Positions 35,331-44,317 of a DNA stretch of 64,000 bases are shown piece after piece (the stretch's first letter is position 1; the number at the start of each line of letters is the position of its first letter). Source of the DNA: Alkalinema sp. CACIAM 70d (GTDB lineage: Bacteria > Cyanobacteriota > Cyanobacteriia > Leptolyngbyales > Leptolyngbyaceae); NCBI GenBank assembly GCA_002148405.1, contig MUGG01000018.1:59087-123086 (forward strand), in the 5' to 3' direction. A program made the translations under genes and the position numbers. The notes under the pieces are model-generated. The model worked only from the letters and a program-made list of their open reading frames with translations, made no database searches and was not told the origin of the DNA.

Positions 35331-36845
35331 CTAAACACGAACATCGTAGCCAAAGAGATTGGGATTCGCTTCGGTCAGATTGATGTCGGCTAAACCGTAT
35401 TCCGCCCAGCGTTGGGTGACTAACTCCGCTGTCGCTGGATCAGGTTGCAACGCCTCGCCCCAGGGCCGATCGGTTTCCGGATAAATTTTGGTGGTGGCGT
35501 CAATGCCCATTTTGCTGCCGAGGCCGCTACGCTCCGTGGCAAAATCTAAAGAATCAAAGGGATTATCCGGCAGAATAAACACATCCCGCGCTGCATCGAC
35601 CTTGGACGTCACGGCCCAGACAACGGCACGCGGATCGCGAATGTTAATGTCCTTATCCACCACAATGACAAATTTGGTGTAGCTAAATTGCGGTAGCGCA
35701 CTCCAAAAGGCCAAAGCTGCCCGCCGTGCTTGACCGGGATAGGCTTTGTCGATCGCGATCACCGCAGCCTTATAGGACAGCGCTTCCATCGGCAAAAAGA
35801 AATCCACAATTTCCGGAACCTGTTGCCGCAGAATGGGCGTGTAGATGCGATTCAGGGCGATCGCCATCATGGCATCTTCCTTAGGAGGCCGACCGCTGAA
35901 AGTGGTTAGGTAAATGGGATTTTTGCGGTGGGTCATGCAGTGGAAATGCAGGAGGGGCGCATCTTCCTTAACGGGGCCGTAGTAACCCATGTGATCCCCC
36001 GCTGGGCCATCGATCGCCACTTCTCCGGGGGTAATTGTGCCTTCTAGGACAAATTCCGAATCCGCAGGCACTTCTAAATCCACCGTTTTACACTTAGCCA
36101 AGTGCACTCCGGAACCGCCGTAGAGTCCAGCAAAGAGCCATTCTGACAAGTCGATCGGCAAGGGTGTGGCCGCTGCCATAATGACGATCGGATCAACGCC
36201 GATGGCGATCGCCACTTCCAGCTTTTCGCCCCGTTCTGCGGCTTTGCGAAGGTGGCGCGTGGCTCCCCGGACGGACAGCCATTGCACAGTCATGGTGTTT
36301 TTAGATTGCAGTTGCAGTCGATAGACCCCGACGTTGGGAATCTTAGTTTCCGGGTCTTTGGTGATCATCAAGCCGAGCGTGACCACCTTACCCGCATCAC
36401 CGGGATAGACCTTTAGGAGAGGTAGTCTAGTTAAATCAACTTCGTCATCTTTCAAAACCACCTGCTGGCAAGGGGGAAAAAGATCGCGATCGGGTTTGGC
36501 CTTGAGCACATCAAACAGAACCTTCCCTAGGTCGATCGCCTGTTGTAGTTTTTTAGGCGGGCGGGGTTGGTACAGGATAGCGAGTTTTTTGCCCAGGTCT
36601 TCCAGCTCCGTCACCGATTCCATGTTCATTGCCCAGACGATGCGCTCCACCGTCCCCATCAGGTTAACGGCCACGGGATGATCTGCGCCTTTGACGTTTT
36701 CAAACAGCAAGGCAGGCCCACCACACTGGAGCATCCGTTGGGCAATTTCGGCAATTTCCAGGTCTGGATCAACGGGGGCCGTGATGCGCCGCAGTTGACC
36801 GCGATCCTCCAACTGTTTGATAAATCCCCGCAAATCCCGTGGCAT
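35331..36845 (-). CDS. ubiD: UbiD family decarboxylase
   Basis: The 504-residue enzyme has the UbiD signature throughout: MPRDLRGFIKQLEDRGQLRR, ENVKGADHPVAVNLMGT, VYRLQLQSKNTMTVQW, and AIDGPAGDHMGYYGPVKED with GRPPKEDA. These proteins use prenylated FMN (made by UbiX) to decarboxylate aromatic or unsaturated acids. In cyanobacteria the likely job is decarboxylation of 4-hydroxybenzoate-derived intermediates in plastoquinone synthesis, inferred from the family. Confidence 0.93.
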   Translation of the reverse strand: MPRDLRGFIKQLEDRGQLRRITAPVDPDLEIAEIAQRMLQCGGPALLFENVKGADHPVAVNLMGTVERIVWAMNMESVTELEDLGKKLAILYQPRPPKKLQQAIDLGKVLFDVLKAKPDRDLFPPCQQVVLKDDEVDLTRLPLLKVYPGDAGKVVTLGLMITKDPETKIPNVGVYRLQLQSKNTMTVQWLSVRGATRHLRKAAERGEKLEVAIAIGVDPIVIMAAATPLPIDLSEWLFAGLYGGSGVHLAKCKTVDLEVPADSEFVLEGTITPGEVAIDGPAGDHMGYYGPVKEDAPLLHFHCMTHRKNPIYLTTFSGRPPKEDAMMAIALNRIYTPILRQQVPEIVDFFLPMEALSYKAAVIAIDKAYPGQARRAALAFWSALPQFSYTKFVIVVDKDINIRDPRAVVWAVTSKVDAARDVFILPDNPFDSLDFATERSGLGSKMGIDATTKIYPETDRPWGEALQPDPATAELVTQRWAEYGLADINLTEANPNLFGYDVRV

Positions 36846-36921
36846 GGTTAAGCTTTGTAAAAGACCTTTTTGATCCTACACCGGGACTGCTTCGGTGGGA
36901 CGGGATTTGTAGCTTGGGATT

Positions 36922-38098
36922 TTATTTGTACGCTGTTCCCTTGGCGCAAACGGATTGATAAATTTCCATGAGCTGTTGATAATTTTTTTCTGCTGTATAG
37001 TAGGTTTCAAATTGTAGGCGTGCCTGTTGGCGTAGGTGTTGCAATTGCTGTGGTTGGGCTAATAAGCGATCGACGGTTGCAGCCAAACTTGAACTATCCC
37101 CCGCCTGAAAATGGAACCCTGTTTGTTCAGGGATCACTAATTCTGCGATCGCCCCTAAATTAGAGACCAAGACAGGTGTGCCTTTGGCGTAGGCTTCAAC
37201 CACAACGCGGCCAAAGGTTTCATACCAGAGGGAAGGCACAACTAAAAATATCGCCTCACCCAGCAAATCATAAACTTCAGGTAAGGGTTTACGACCTAAA
37301 TATTCAATCTTGGGCGATCGTTGCGCGGCTTGTTGCACCAAGGGACGCAGGGGCCGATCCCGACAATCTTCAGTGGGCAAGGAATTTGTAATTTCTCCCA
37401 AGCTTCTAAAAGGGTTTCTAAACCTTTTTCTGGAGATAATCGTCCCACGAACAAACCGTAGCCCCCTGTGCCACCACCCACACCCGGATCAAAATCCACA
37501 AAATTGGGTTTCACCGAAATCTTATCCGCCGGTAACCCACCCTCAATAAACTTTTGGCGAGCAAATTCAGTCAAGGCAATGTAGCGATCGACACACTGCG
37601 TCCAAGTTTTTAGTTGATTATGTAGGGTCAACATCGCAGTAACCGCCGCGCTCGCTGTGCGACTATCGCGATAACATCCATACTTCACCCCCGGCCAAGG
37701 CACAGCTTCCCCACACAATCTTCACAGACCGTCTGATTCCGAAACATTAAGGCACTGGGACAGAGCAATCGGTAGTTATGCAAGGTTTGCACCACCGGAA
37801 TTCCCAGCGATCGGGCTGCATAGTAAACCGATGGGGAAATCAGCGGGAAAAAATTATGCACATGAATCAGATCAAACTGACCCTGTTTTAACTGGGTTTT
37901 CAGTTGTTGATAGGCTTCTTGTGACCAGAGGGTTTTTATCGCACTCTTAACGGTTCCCAGTTCTGTAACTCGCTGGTTGAAGTCCTCATAGAGTTCAACG
38001 GTGTGCCCCTGTTGCTCTAACAATTGTTTCTCAGCGTCACAAACTTCATCCTCTCCGCCACGAATCTGATAGCGACTATGAATGCTGAGAATTCGCAT
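36922..38098 (-). pseudogene. Family 4 glycosyltransferase, two frameshifts
   Basis: Three successive frames align end to end to one GT4 protein of about 390 residues: N-domain MRILSIHSRYQIRGGEDEV and FDLIHVHNFFPLISPSVY; middle AVPWPGVKYGCYRDSRTASA with GLFVGRLSPEKGLETLLEAW; C-domain WYETFGRVVVEAYAKGTPVLVSN. Frame is lost near 37706-37712 (one base missing beside AA/GGGG) and at 37350-37353 (one C missing from the minus-strand C run). GT4 enzymes transfer sugars from nucleotide donors to cell-surface glycans. The gene neighbours a WecG/TagA gene that is also frameshifted. Confidence 0.85.
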
Positions 38099-38272
38099 AA
38101 ATGAATCTCGTTACAGCGTTTCTATACCGTAGCAAACTAACTAAGCGTTCCTATATAGAATTATCAATCAGAACGGCGAAGCCAGAGAATTCAAGTAATC
38201 TCAGAGCCTACGCCTATCGATTTAATTAATTGCACAATTGATCGGTCAGATTACGCGATCGTGAATTTGTGA

Positions 38273-39129
38273 CTATTTACGATTACCCGAGGTCAGTTGC
38301 TCTAAGGGCGATTGAGATTCCACAAAGGCAGAACCTTCAACAAGTTCCACAGAATGGCCAGGGTGACGAGCTGCCTGCCATAGTTGCTTCGCAGCCATCC
38401 AGAGAAACGGTGGAATCGTACGGTAGTAGCGCTTCCAAAGACGGCGAGGTTCCTGCAAAAGTCGATAGAGCCACTCTAAACCAATTTCCCGAATGACCCT
38501 AGGAGCCCGTTTGTGCAAGCCTGCATACACTGGGAAAACACCGCCAATCCCAACCATGACGGCTTGAATGTCCTCACGATGCTGAGCCATCCACAATTCC
38601 TGCTTAGGACAACCTAACGAGACAAAGACAATCCCCGCACGGCTATCTTGAATCTTTTTCAGAACCGGGGCTTCTTGTTCCGGTGGTAGGGGAATCGAAC
38701 CAAAGGGCAGAGGCTCCATGCCCGCAACTATGAGATTAGGAAAATCACGTTTGAGATGACGACGCATTTTCGCCAACGTCAATTGATCGGAGCCCGCAAA
38801 AAAACAGGTAAACCTTCCCGTTCAGCTTGCTGACAGACGGCTAGCATAATGTCTAATCCTGCAACTCGATCTTGAGCAGCCCCTGTCAGGAGGCGTAACA
38901 TCCAGACCAAGGGCATACCGTCAGGGGTTACCAAATCAGCGGTTTCCAACACTGAGGCCAACCGGGAGTCCCACGATGCTTCAGTCAGCATGTGTACATT
39001 TGCCACACACACAACTTTGCTCAAATGGGCGCGCCCCCATTTCAGAATCCAGTTGATTTGGGCTTCAAACGGCAGGGCCGTAACCGGTACGCCAATTACA
39101 TTTTGAGTTTCGATCGAATTATCTAGCAT
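38273..39129 (-). pseudogene. WecG/TagA/CpsF family glycosyltransferase, one frameshift
   Basis: The first frame (38779-39129) gives GVPVTALPFEAQINWILKWG, VVCVANVHMLTEA and TPDGMPLVWMLRLLTG, then loses frame in a run of seven A (plus strand 38798-38804). The second frame continues TLAKMRRHLKRDFPNL, FVSLGCPKQELWMAQHR and GVGGVFxVYAG-type core residues. One additional T on the coding strand gives the junction PVFFAGSDQLTLAKM expected of the family. These enzymes add N-acetylmannosaminuronate or similar sugars to lipid-linked glycans. It may be real decay or a sequence error. Confidence 0.85.
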
Positions 39130-40038
39130 TTATAGAACCCCATCCTTCATAGCCCTAACCCCGCTTTCACCCTATCCGTGAATCTTCTGATTCGAGATCA
39201 CTTCCTCAGGCAGGGAGACTTCGTCGGTACCTACAACGGAGACTGACAACTTCAGCATTTCAGTGTTCTATCTCAAAAAACTTAGATAAATGATTTCAAG
39301 ATAAAAATAAAATCTGAAAATCTACAGTTGCAGCCCGTAAAAATCCTTAGCTCTTAGATCTAGGAAAATATGCAACTCGTTAAAGTCAACGAAGCGACTT
39401 TACAACTTTCAATGTCAGAAGCACCTGATAGTGGTTATCGTAGCGTACTCCCACTGAGTCGTCTGTAAAGCTTGAATAAACTCTCTAGGGACATAACCTT
39501 GATACAATCCCTAATTTACATTGACTAGAGGGTTGTCATTTTAAGCACAAGTATTCACTGATCAGGCTTCTAGGAATATGAACTCCCGATAAAGCTAGAA
39601 ACCCCAAACAATTCCCGTTCCCAAATCCCGTAAATCTACGGAGTATCAGCTTTCTAATTCTGCACCCGCGATCGCATACCATCCCCCCACCCTATCCCCA
39701 TTGCCCGGTTGATCGATCGTTTCTCCTAGAAGCAAAGGGTGCTCAATGACATCATCGCTACCCATCTACAGAATTACTTATCTACAGCATCAGTAATCTT
39801 AAATTCATAAAGTTCCGTAGTGGCCTTAAGGAAACAGCGTACAAATAAAATCTCTCAGTGGGTAGATGGGTAGGTGGTAGGGAGGTCGTCTCTTAGCGAG
39901 TCCCTAAGGTGAGGTCAATCTGTGTATCTCTCAATCTATTGATCTCAATTAATTATAAAAATGGTCATAAAAAAGGGGCAAAAGCTTGCCCCCCTGTTGA
40001 ACCCACATGAATGAAAAGTAATTGCGTATAAGACGTTC
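39130..40038. other. Gene-free 0.9-kb stretch
   Basis: No ORF of convincing composition, tRNA or repeat was seen on either strand between the WecG/TagA-like gene and psaC, apart from the psaC terminator at 39969-39994. The G-rich GGGTAGATGGGTAGGTGGTA segment near 39858 stands out locally. Confidence 0.5.
39969..39994 (-). terminator. Terminator of psaC
   Basis: On the minus strand GGGGCAAGCTTTTGCCCC is followed by TTTTTT, about 45 bases after the psaC stop. Confidence 0.88.
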
Positions 40039-40302
<264 letters not shown>

Positions 40303-40497
40303 TTAGTGCGTTTGCAATATCTGCAGTCCGTCGATTTCGTAGAAAAATCTACCAAACCTCAGAATCATTGCCTAGTGTACTCCAGGGGGTTTCCTGTGCC
40401 TGCGAAGTGGTTGCAAAACTTTGCAGAACGTAATAACTAAACCTGCGGCCCCGCTTGAGCGATTCCTAAAAGAGGATGCTCCCAACTCTCCGGGTTA

Positions 40498-41436
40498 TCA
40501 GGGCCGCAGCAGTTTATCAAGGACGGGTTGGGTGGAAACGACATGGCGATCGAGGCCCAGATCCTGCGGCGCAATGCCCAGGGCTAAGGCAATCAACTGG
40601 GGGAGATGCAGAATCGGAAGTTGAAGAGACTGCCCGGTAACTTTGGCAATTTCCGGTTGGCGGGAATCCAGTTGCATGTGACAGAGCGGACAGGGGGTGA
40701 CAATGCAATCGGCTCCAGCGGCGATTGCGGCCTGTAAATGTCCTCCGGCCATCTGAAACGACTGTTCTGTGGCGTAACTAGAAATGGGCCAGCCGCAGCA
40801 CTGAGTGCGCCCTGGATAGTAAACAGGATCCGCCCCAACAGCCTCAAATAGCGTTTCCATGGATTTCGGGTTGACTGGATCGTCGTAGGGATGTTCCTGT
40901 CCCCGTAGGAGGTAGCAGCCATAAAACGCAGCACATTTCAAACCCGACAGTTGGCGAGTCACCCGTTTTTTAATTTCTTCAACGCCATAGTCCGCCACCA
41001 TCACCCAGAGCAGATGGCGGACGGCGGTTGTGCCTTGGTAGGGAGAGCAGCCTTCTTTTTTGAGAAATCCATTGACTCGATCGAAATAAGCGGGGTCGTT
41101 CTTCTGGGCTTGCTTCAGGCGATCGTCCACATGTCCAATCACACCTTGGCAGGTACTGCAATGGGTCAGCAGGGGCAGCCCGAGTTCCTCCGCTAGGGCA
41201 ATATTGCGGGCATTGACCGTGTCCTCAAGTAATTGGGAATCTTCTTTGAAGGTCCCTGAACCGCAGCAGGATGCTTTTTTTAATTCTAATAACTCAATAT
41301 CTAGCGCCTGGGTCAGCAGCGCTGTGGACTCATAGAGTTCCCGACAGGCCCCCTGAGCCACACAGCCTGGGAAATAGGCGTATTTCAATTGAGCCGGATT
41401 GGAGGGAGCCAATTTGGAGGAGGTAACAACAGCCAT
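40498..41436 (-). CDS. HdrB-like (CoB-CoM heterodisulfide reductase subunit B family) protein
   Basis: The 312-residue protein has two CCG-domain cysteine motifs: FPGCVAQG with ASCCGSGTF, and CAAFYGCYLL with RTQCCGWPIS, plus CPLCHMQLDSR. Such domains bind unusual [4Fe-4S] clusters or succinate-dehydrogenase-type partners. Cyanobacteria have no methanogenic heterodisulfide reductase; homologues are discussed as class E succinate dehydrogenase subunit C or as other electron-transfer proteins. No partner gene is adjacent. Confidence 0.85.
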   Translation of the reverse strand: MAVVTSSKLAPSNPAQLKYAYFPGCVAQGACRELYESTALLTQALDIELLELKKASCCGSGTFKEDSQLLEDTVNARNIALAEELGLPLLTHCSTCQGVIGHVDDRLKQAQKNDPAYFDRVNGFLKKEGCSPYQGTTAVRHLLWVMVADYGVEEIKKRVTRQLSGLKCAAFYGCYLLRGQEHPYDDPVNPKSMETLFEAVGADPVYYPGRTQCCGWPISSYATEQSFQMAGGHLQAAIAAGADCIVTPCPLCHMQLDSRQPEIAKVTGQSLQLPILHLPQLIALALGIAPQDLGLDRHVVSTQPVLDKLLRP

Positions 41437-41520
41437 AACAAGCCAAGGTAAGAAGAACGCACTAAACTATCTTTTCCAGTCTGCCTAGAAATAGCACGCT
41501 CTCCCCAAAAGTTCCAAATC

Positions 41521-41549
41521 AAAAAAGGCTTCTCTACGGGAGAAGCCTT
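41521..41549 (-). terminator. Terminator of crtR
   Basis: AAGGCTTCTC (41525-41534) pairs with GAGAAGCCTT (41540-41549). Read on the minus strand it ends in TTTTTT (41521-41526), about 95 bases after the crtR stop. Confidence 0.87.
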
Positions 41550-41642
41550 CAACAGGTGTTTCGCAAATAATCAATCTCTCACTGTAACCATTCTGCTTTC
41601 ACCCTCTTCCTCTAACCCCTCTCCCTTGCTTCTGCAAACAGG

Positions 41643-42704
41643 TTAAGTCGGCTCGGAGGTCACCAGAGATTGAGATTCTAGGGATTGAGATTCTAGGATT
41701 TCAGGTTCCACTGCGTCGGTGATTACATTTAACATCGGCTCTCCTAACATCGGCTCTCCTAACATCGGCTCTCCTAACATCGGTTCCCCAACAGAGGGTG
41801 CAGCAGATGGAACATCAGCCTCAGCCGTGCGGCGACGGAGACGAATCCCGATAAATACATCGTAGATAAAATGTAGTGGATCCTCTGTAAAAACCCCGAG
41901 AGTTTGGTGACAGCCTTTTTCATCTAATAAAGGCTTCATGGCAAAGTAGACCTTTTCGTAGTTGTACCAAGGCACAGCTGGCCACAGGTGATGTACGAGA
42001 TGGTAATTTTGCCCACCAATCAGATAGTTCAGGATCCGACCAGGATACACCCGTGCATTCAACCAGCGATCGCGCTCTTTAAAGGGGCGATGGGGCAGGT
42101 AGTCAAAGAACAGGCCCAGTTCTAAGCCAACCAAGGCCAAGGGCGTAAACCAGAAGTTAAAAATGTAGTGGATCACCCCAAAATGGTAGGCCAGCCAGAG
42201 CAACAGAACCGCACTCGATCGCGCCAGGATCCATTCATAGAGCTCAAACTTCTTCCAGAGTTTACGCTGAAAAAAGTAGACCTCGTGGTACATGAACCGC
42301 GCATTAATTAACCACAACGGCCCCATGGTCGAGACAATGTGATCGGGATCGTTTTCCGGGTCATTGACATTGGCATGGTGCTGCATGTGCACCCGAGTGA
42401 AGACCGGAAATGAGAACCACAGCAGAAAGGCACTACCATGGCCCAGGATCGCGTTAACGACCTTACTACGATGGGCAACCCCATGACAGGCATCATGAAT
42501 AACCGTTCCCACCAAATGCAACGCTAAGAAGTTGAGGCAAAACGTTATCCAGCCAGCCCAATGGAGTTCAAAATGCCCCCATGTTGAAAATGCGGCGATC
42601 GCCACCGCAGCGATAAACATAAATAGGTTGGGATTGAACTGTCCCGGCCCGGGAGCACCAACTAGCTCGCGGGGAACTGCTAGGGGCTGCTTTGCCGCCG
42701 CCAT
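41643..42704 (-). CDS. crtR: Beta-carotene hydroxylase
   Basis: The 353-residue membrane di-iron enzyme has three histidine boxes: H70-D-A-C-H74-xxx-H78, H106-xx-H109-H110 and H235-xx-H238-H239, and several hydrophobic spans. The sequence (NDPENDPDH, FDYLPHRPFKERDRW) matches cyanobacterial CrtR, which hydroxylates beta-ionone rings to make zeaxanthin and myxoxanthophyll precursors. It is about 40 residues longer than usual: the tail contains GEPML four times and LESQS twice, from 15-bp duplications, and is probably disordered. Confidence 0.93.
   Translation of the reverse strand: MAAAKQPLAVPRELVGAPGPGQFNPNLFMFIAAVAIAAFSTWGHFELHWAGWITFCLNFLALHLVGTVIHDACHGVAHRSKVVNAILGHGSAFLLWFSFPVFTRVHMQHHANVNDPENDPDHIVSTMGPLWLINARFMYHEVYFFQRKLWKKFELYEWILARSSAVLLLWLAYHFGVIHYIFNFWFTPLALVGLELGLFFDYLPHRPFKERDRWLNARVYPGRILNYLIGGQNYHLVHHLWPAVPWYNYEKVYFAMKPLLDEKGCHQTLGVFTEDPLHFIYDVFIGIRLRRRTAEADVPSAAPSVGEPMLGEPMLGEPMLGEPMLNVITDAVEPEILESQSLESQSLVTSEPT
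41668..41790. repeat. 15-bp tandem repeats in the 3' end of crtR
   Basis: AACATCGGCTCTCCT occurs at 41731, 41746, 41761 and, changed, 41776; TTGAGATTCTAGGGA is duplicated near 41668-41697. Both keep the reading frame and lengthen the CrtR tail. Confidence 0.93.
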
Positions 42705-43218
42705 CAGGCTTTCTCTCCTTTCTCACACCCTCGGGTAGTATACACGATACGGAATGTCATGAAGTTAAGTAAAGACTGGTAAGTTTTTCTCATCAAAGGG
42801 GTCGCGTTTGCCAGGTTTGTCGTTATCAAAATCTTTATCAGAGTTTGTCTCAAGGTTTGTCTCAAGATTTGTCTCAAAGTCGTTGTCCTCAGGATGCAAC
42901 CGATCGTAGGAAGGGGGTACCACCAGGAAATCCTAGGCAACCCAATGGGAACTTTAGGATTGGGGAAGGGTCTAATACCTCTAGTTAGACAAATTAGACA
43001 AAATGGTTGAGCGCATTGGAAAACTAGACGAGTTCGAGCGTTAAACAGCTTGGCCCACCAGATGGACGGCACCATTGAAGGGGTTCAAACCATTTTCCAA
43101 ACTTCGTCAATTTTCTCAATCAATCATCCACTTTATTCCAATTGACTCTTCCCAATTTCAATTGTCTCTTCCAATTGTCTTTGCAACTCACACCTTTCTG
43201 GATCAAGGATTAACTCCC
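42705..43218. other. Divergent intergenic region between crtR and the COP23 gene
   Basis: It contains three 12-bp tandem copies of TTTGTCTCAAGG (42844-42879). A minus-strand frame of 123 codons spans the region but has no recognisable sequence and includes the repeat, so I regard it as non-coding. Short duplications (TTCCAATTGTCT, CAATTTCAATTGTCT) occur near 43137-43182. Confidence 0.5.
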
Positions 43219-44100
43219 ATGGCACGACATCTTTCTGGTTTTCGGTTCAGTCAGCTTGCTCTACGCGGGGGTAGTGCAGCGATCGCTACACTCCTGTTGA
43301 CCAGTGGGATAGCCCAGGCACAAACGTCTTCTTCATCTAACCTACGCTCCACGGGCGATGTCACTGTGCCCACGGAAACCGTTTCTACCCCTTCTGGCAG
43401 CACTACACCCTCTACAACGCCAACTACCACAACCCCCAGCACCACCATTCCCCTCACCGGTGTCCGGTTTGCTTGCCAAACGATGAACGGCCAACCCACC
43501 GTGGTCTACATGCCGGAAAGCCAACCCAGCAAAATGTTTCCCTGGGCAGTGCCGAGTCAGATGGGGGGCGGCTGGAGTGGCGATCGCCGCTGTGCTGAGA
43601 TTGCGCGACGCTTGGAGTCCTACCGCCCCGATGGTCTGACGGAAATGATGACTGCAGTGGAAAACGGCTACAACACGATTTGTGTGACCACCGAAAAAGT
43701 GCCCGCTTGCCGGATTGTTCTGACGGTACCGAACGGCCAGGATCCCATCGCCACCCGCGATCGCGTTTTCCAAAATCTGGCGATCGCGGATAGTGGTGAA
43801 ATGACCCAAGGCGTATTGACCTACGGATCCAAGAAAAATGGCAGTGATATCTTGAATCAATTGGGGGATCTCTTAGGCATTCCCGGTGCGGGTAAAACGA
43901 CTGGAAACAGTCGCCCAACACCCACGGCTCAGAGTAATGCGGGAATTAACCTACGCCCCTTCTTGGATAAGGCCGATGGTGGCACAGGCGAGCGGCTCAG
44001 CAATGGCGTGAACCTGCCCACCCCAGCAGCTAAGCCTGCCGCAAGCACGAAAAAGTCTAATAGCTCTGGCCTCAAACTGAATCCTAGAATTTTCCGTTAA
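43219..44100 (+). CDS. COP23 domain protein, exported
   Basis: The protein is 293 residues from ATG 43219 (AAGGA 10 bases upstream); the longer frame to 43075 is unlikely. A signal peptide (LRGGSAAIATLLLTSGIAQAQ) precedes a Ser/Thr/Pro linker, then the COP23 core: FACQTMNGQPTVVYMPES, GWSGDRRCAEIARRLESYR, ENGYNTICVTTEKVPACRIVLTV and GVLTYG. COP23, a circadian-oscillating membrane protein, was described in Cyanothece-type cyanobacteria; molecular function is unknown. Four conserved Cys could form disulfides. Confidence 0.85.
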   Translation: MARHLSGFRFSQLALRGGSAAIATLLLTSGIAQAQTSSSSNLRSTGDVTVPTETVSTPSGSTTPSTTPTTTTPSTTIPLTGVRFACQTMNGQPTVVYMPESQPSKMFPWAVPSQMGGGWSGDRRCAEIARRLESYRPDGLTEMMTAVENGYNTICVTTEKVPACRIVLTVPNGQDPIATRDRVFQNLAIADSGEMTQGVLTYGSKKNGSDILNQLGDLLGIPGAGKTTGNSRPTPTAQSNAGINLRPFLDKADGGTGERLSNGVNLPTPAAKPAASTKKSNSSGLKLNPRIFR

Positions 44101-44207
44101 GCCCTTTGCCACGCCAACTGCTCGATTTTGATGGGCAGATCGGGACGGCAGTCGTATTCATCCCCTTCGATCTTTTATCGCAAGATCTATAGCAAGATTA
44201 GCAATTT

Positions 44208-44235
44208 CCCTATCCCAATATGGGGTAGGGTTTTT
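44208..44235 (+). terminator. Terminator after the COP23 gene
   Basis: CCCTATCCCA pairs with TGGGGTAGGG around a short loop, followed by TTTTT. It lies about 110 bases after the stop codon and upstream of pyk. Confidence 0.75.
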
Positions 44236-44317
44236 CTTTGGTTTCCCCTTCCGTGGTACTATCCCATATGCTTTCACTAAATTCGATCGAACCTGTTCAG
44301 TCGTTGAGTATTTGTTC

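Noticed and set aside
42704..43075. 123-codon minus-strand frame upstream of crtR
   Set aside because: No recognisable domain, unusual composition, contains a 12-bp tandem repeat, and occupies the divergent promoter region of crtR and the COP23 gene.
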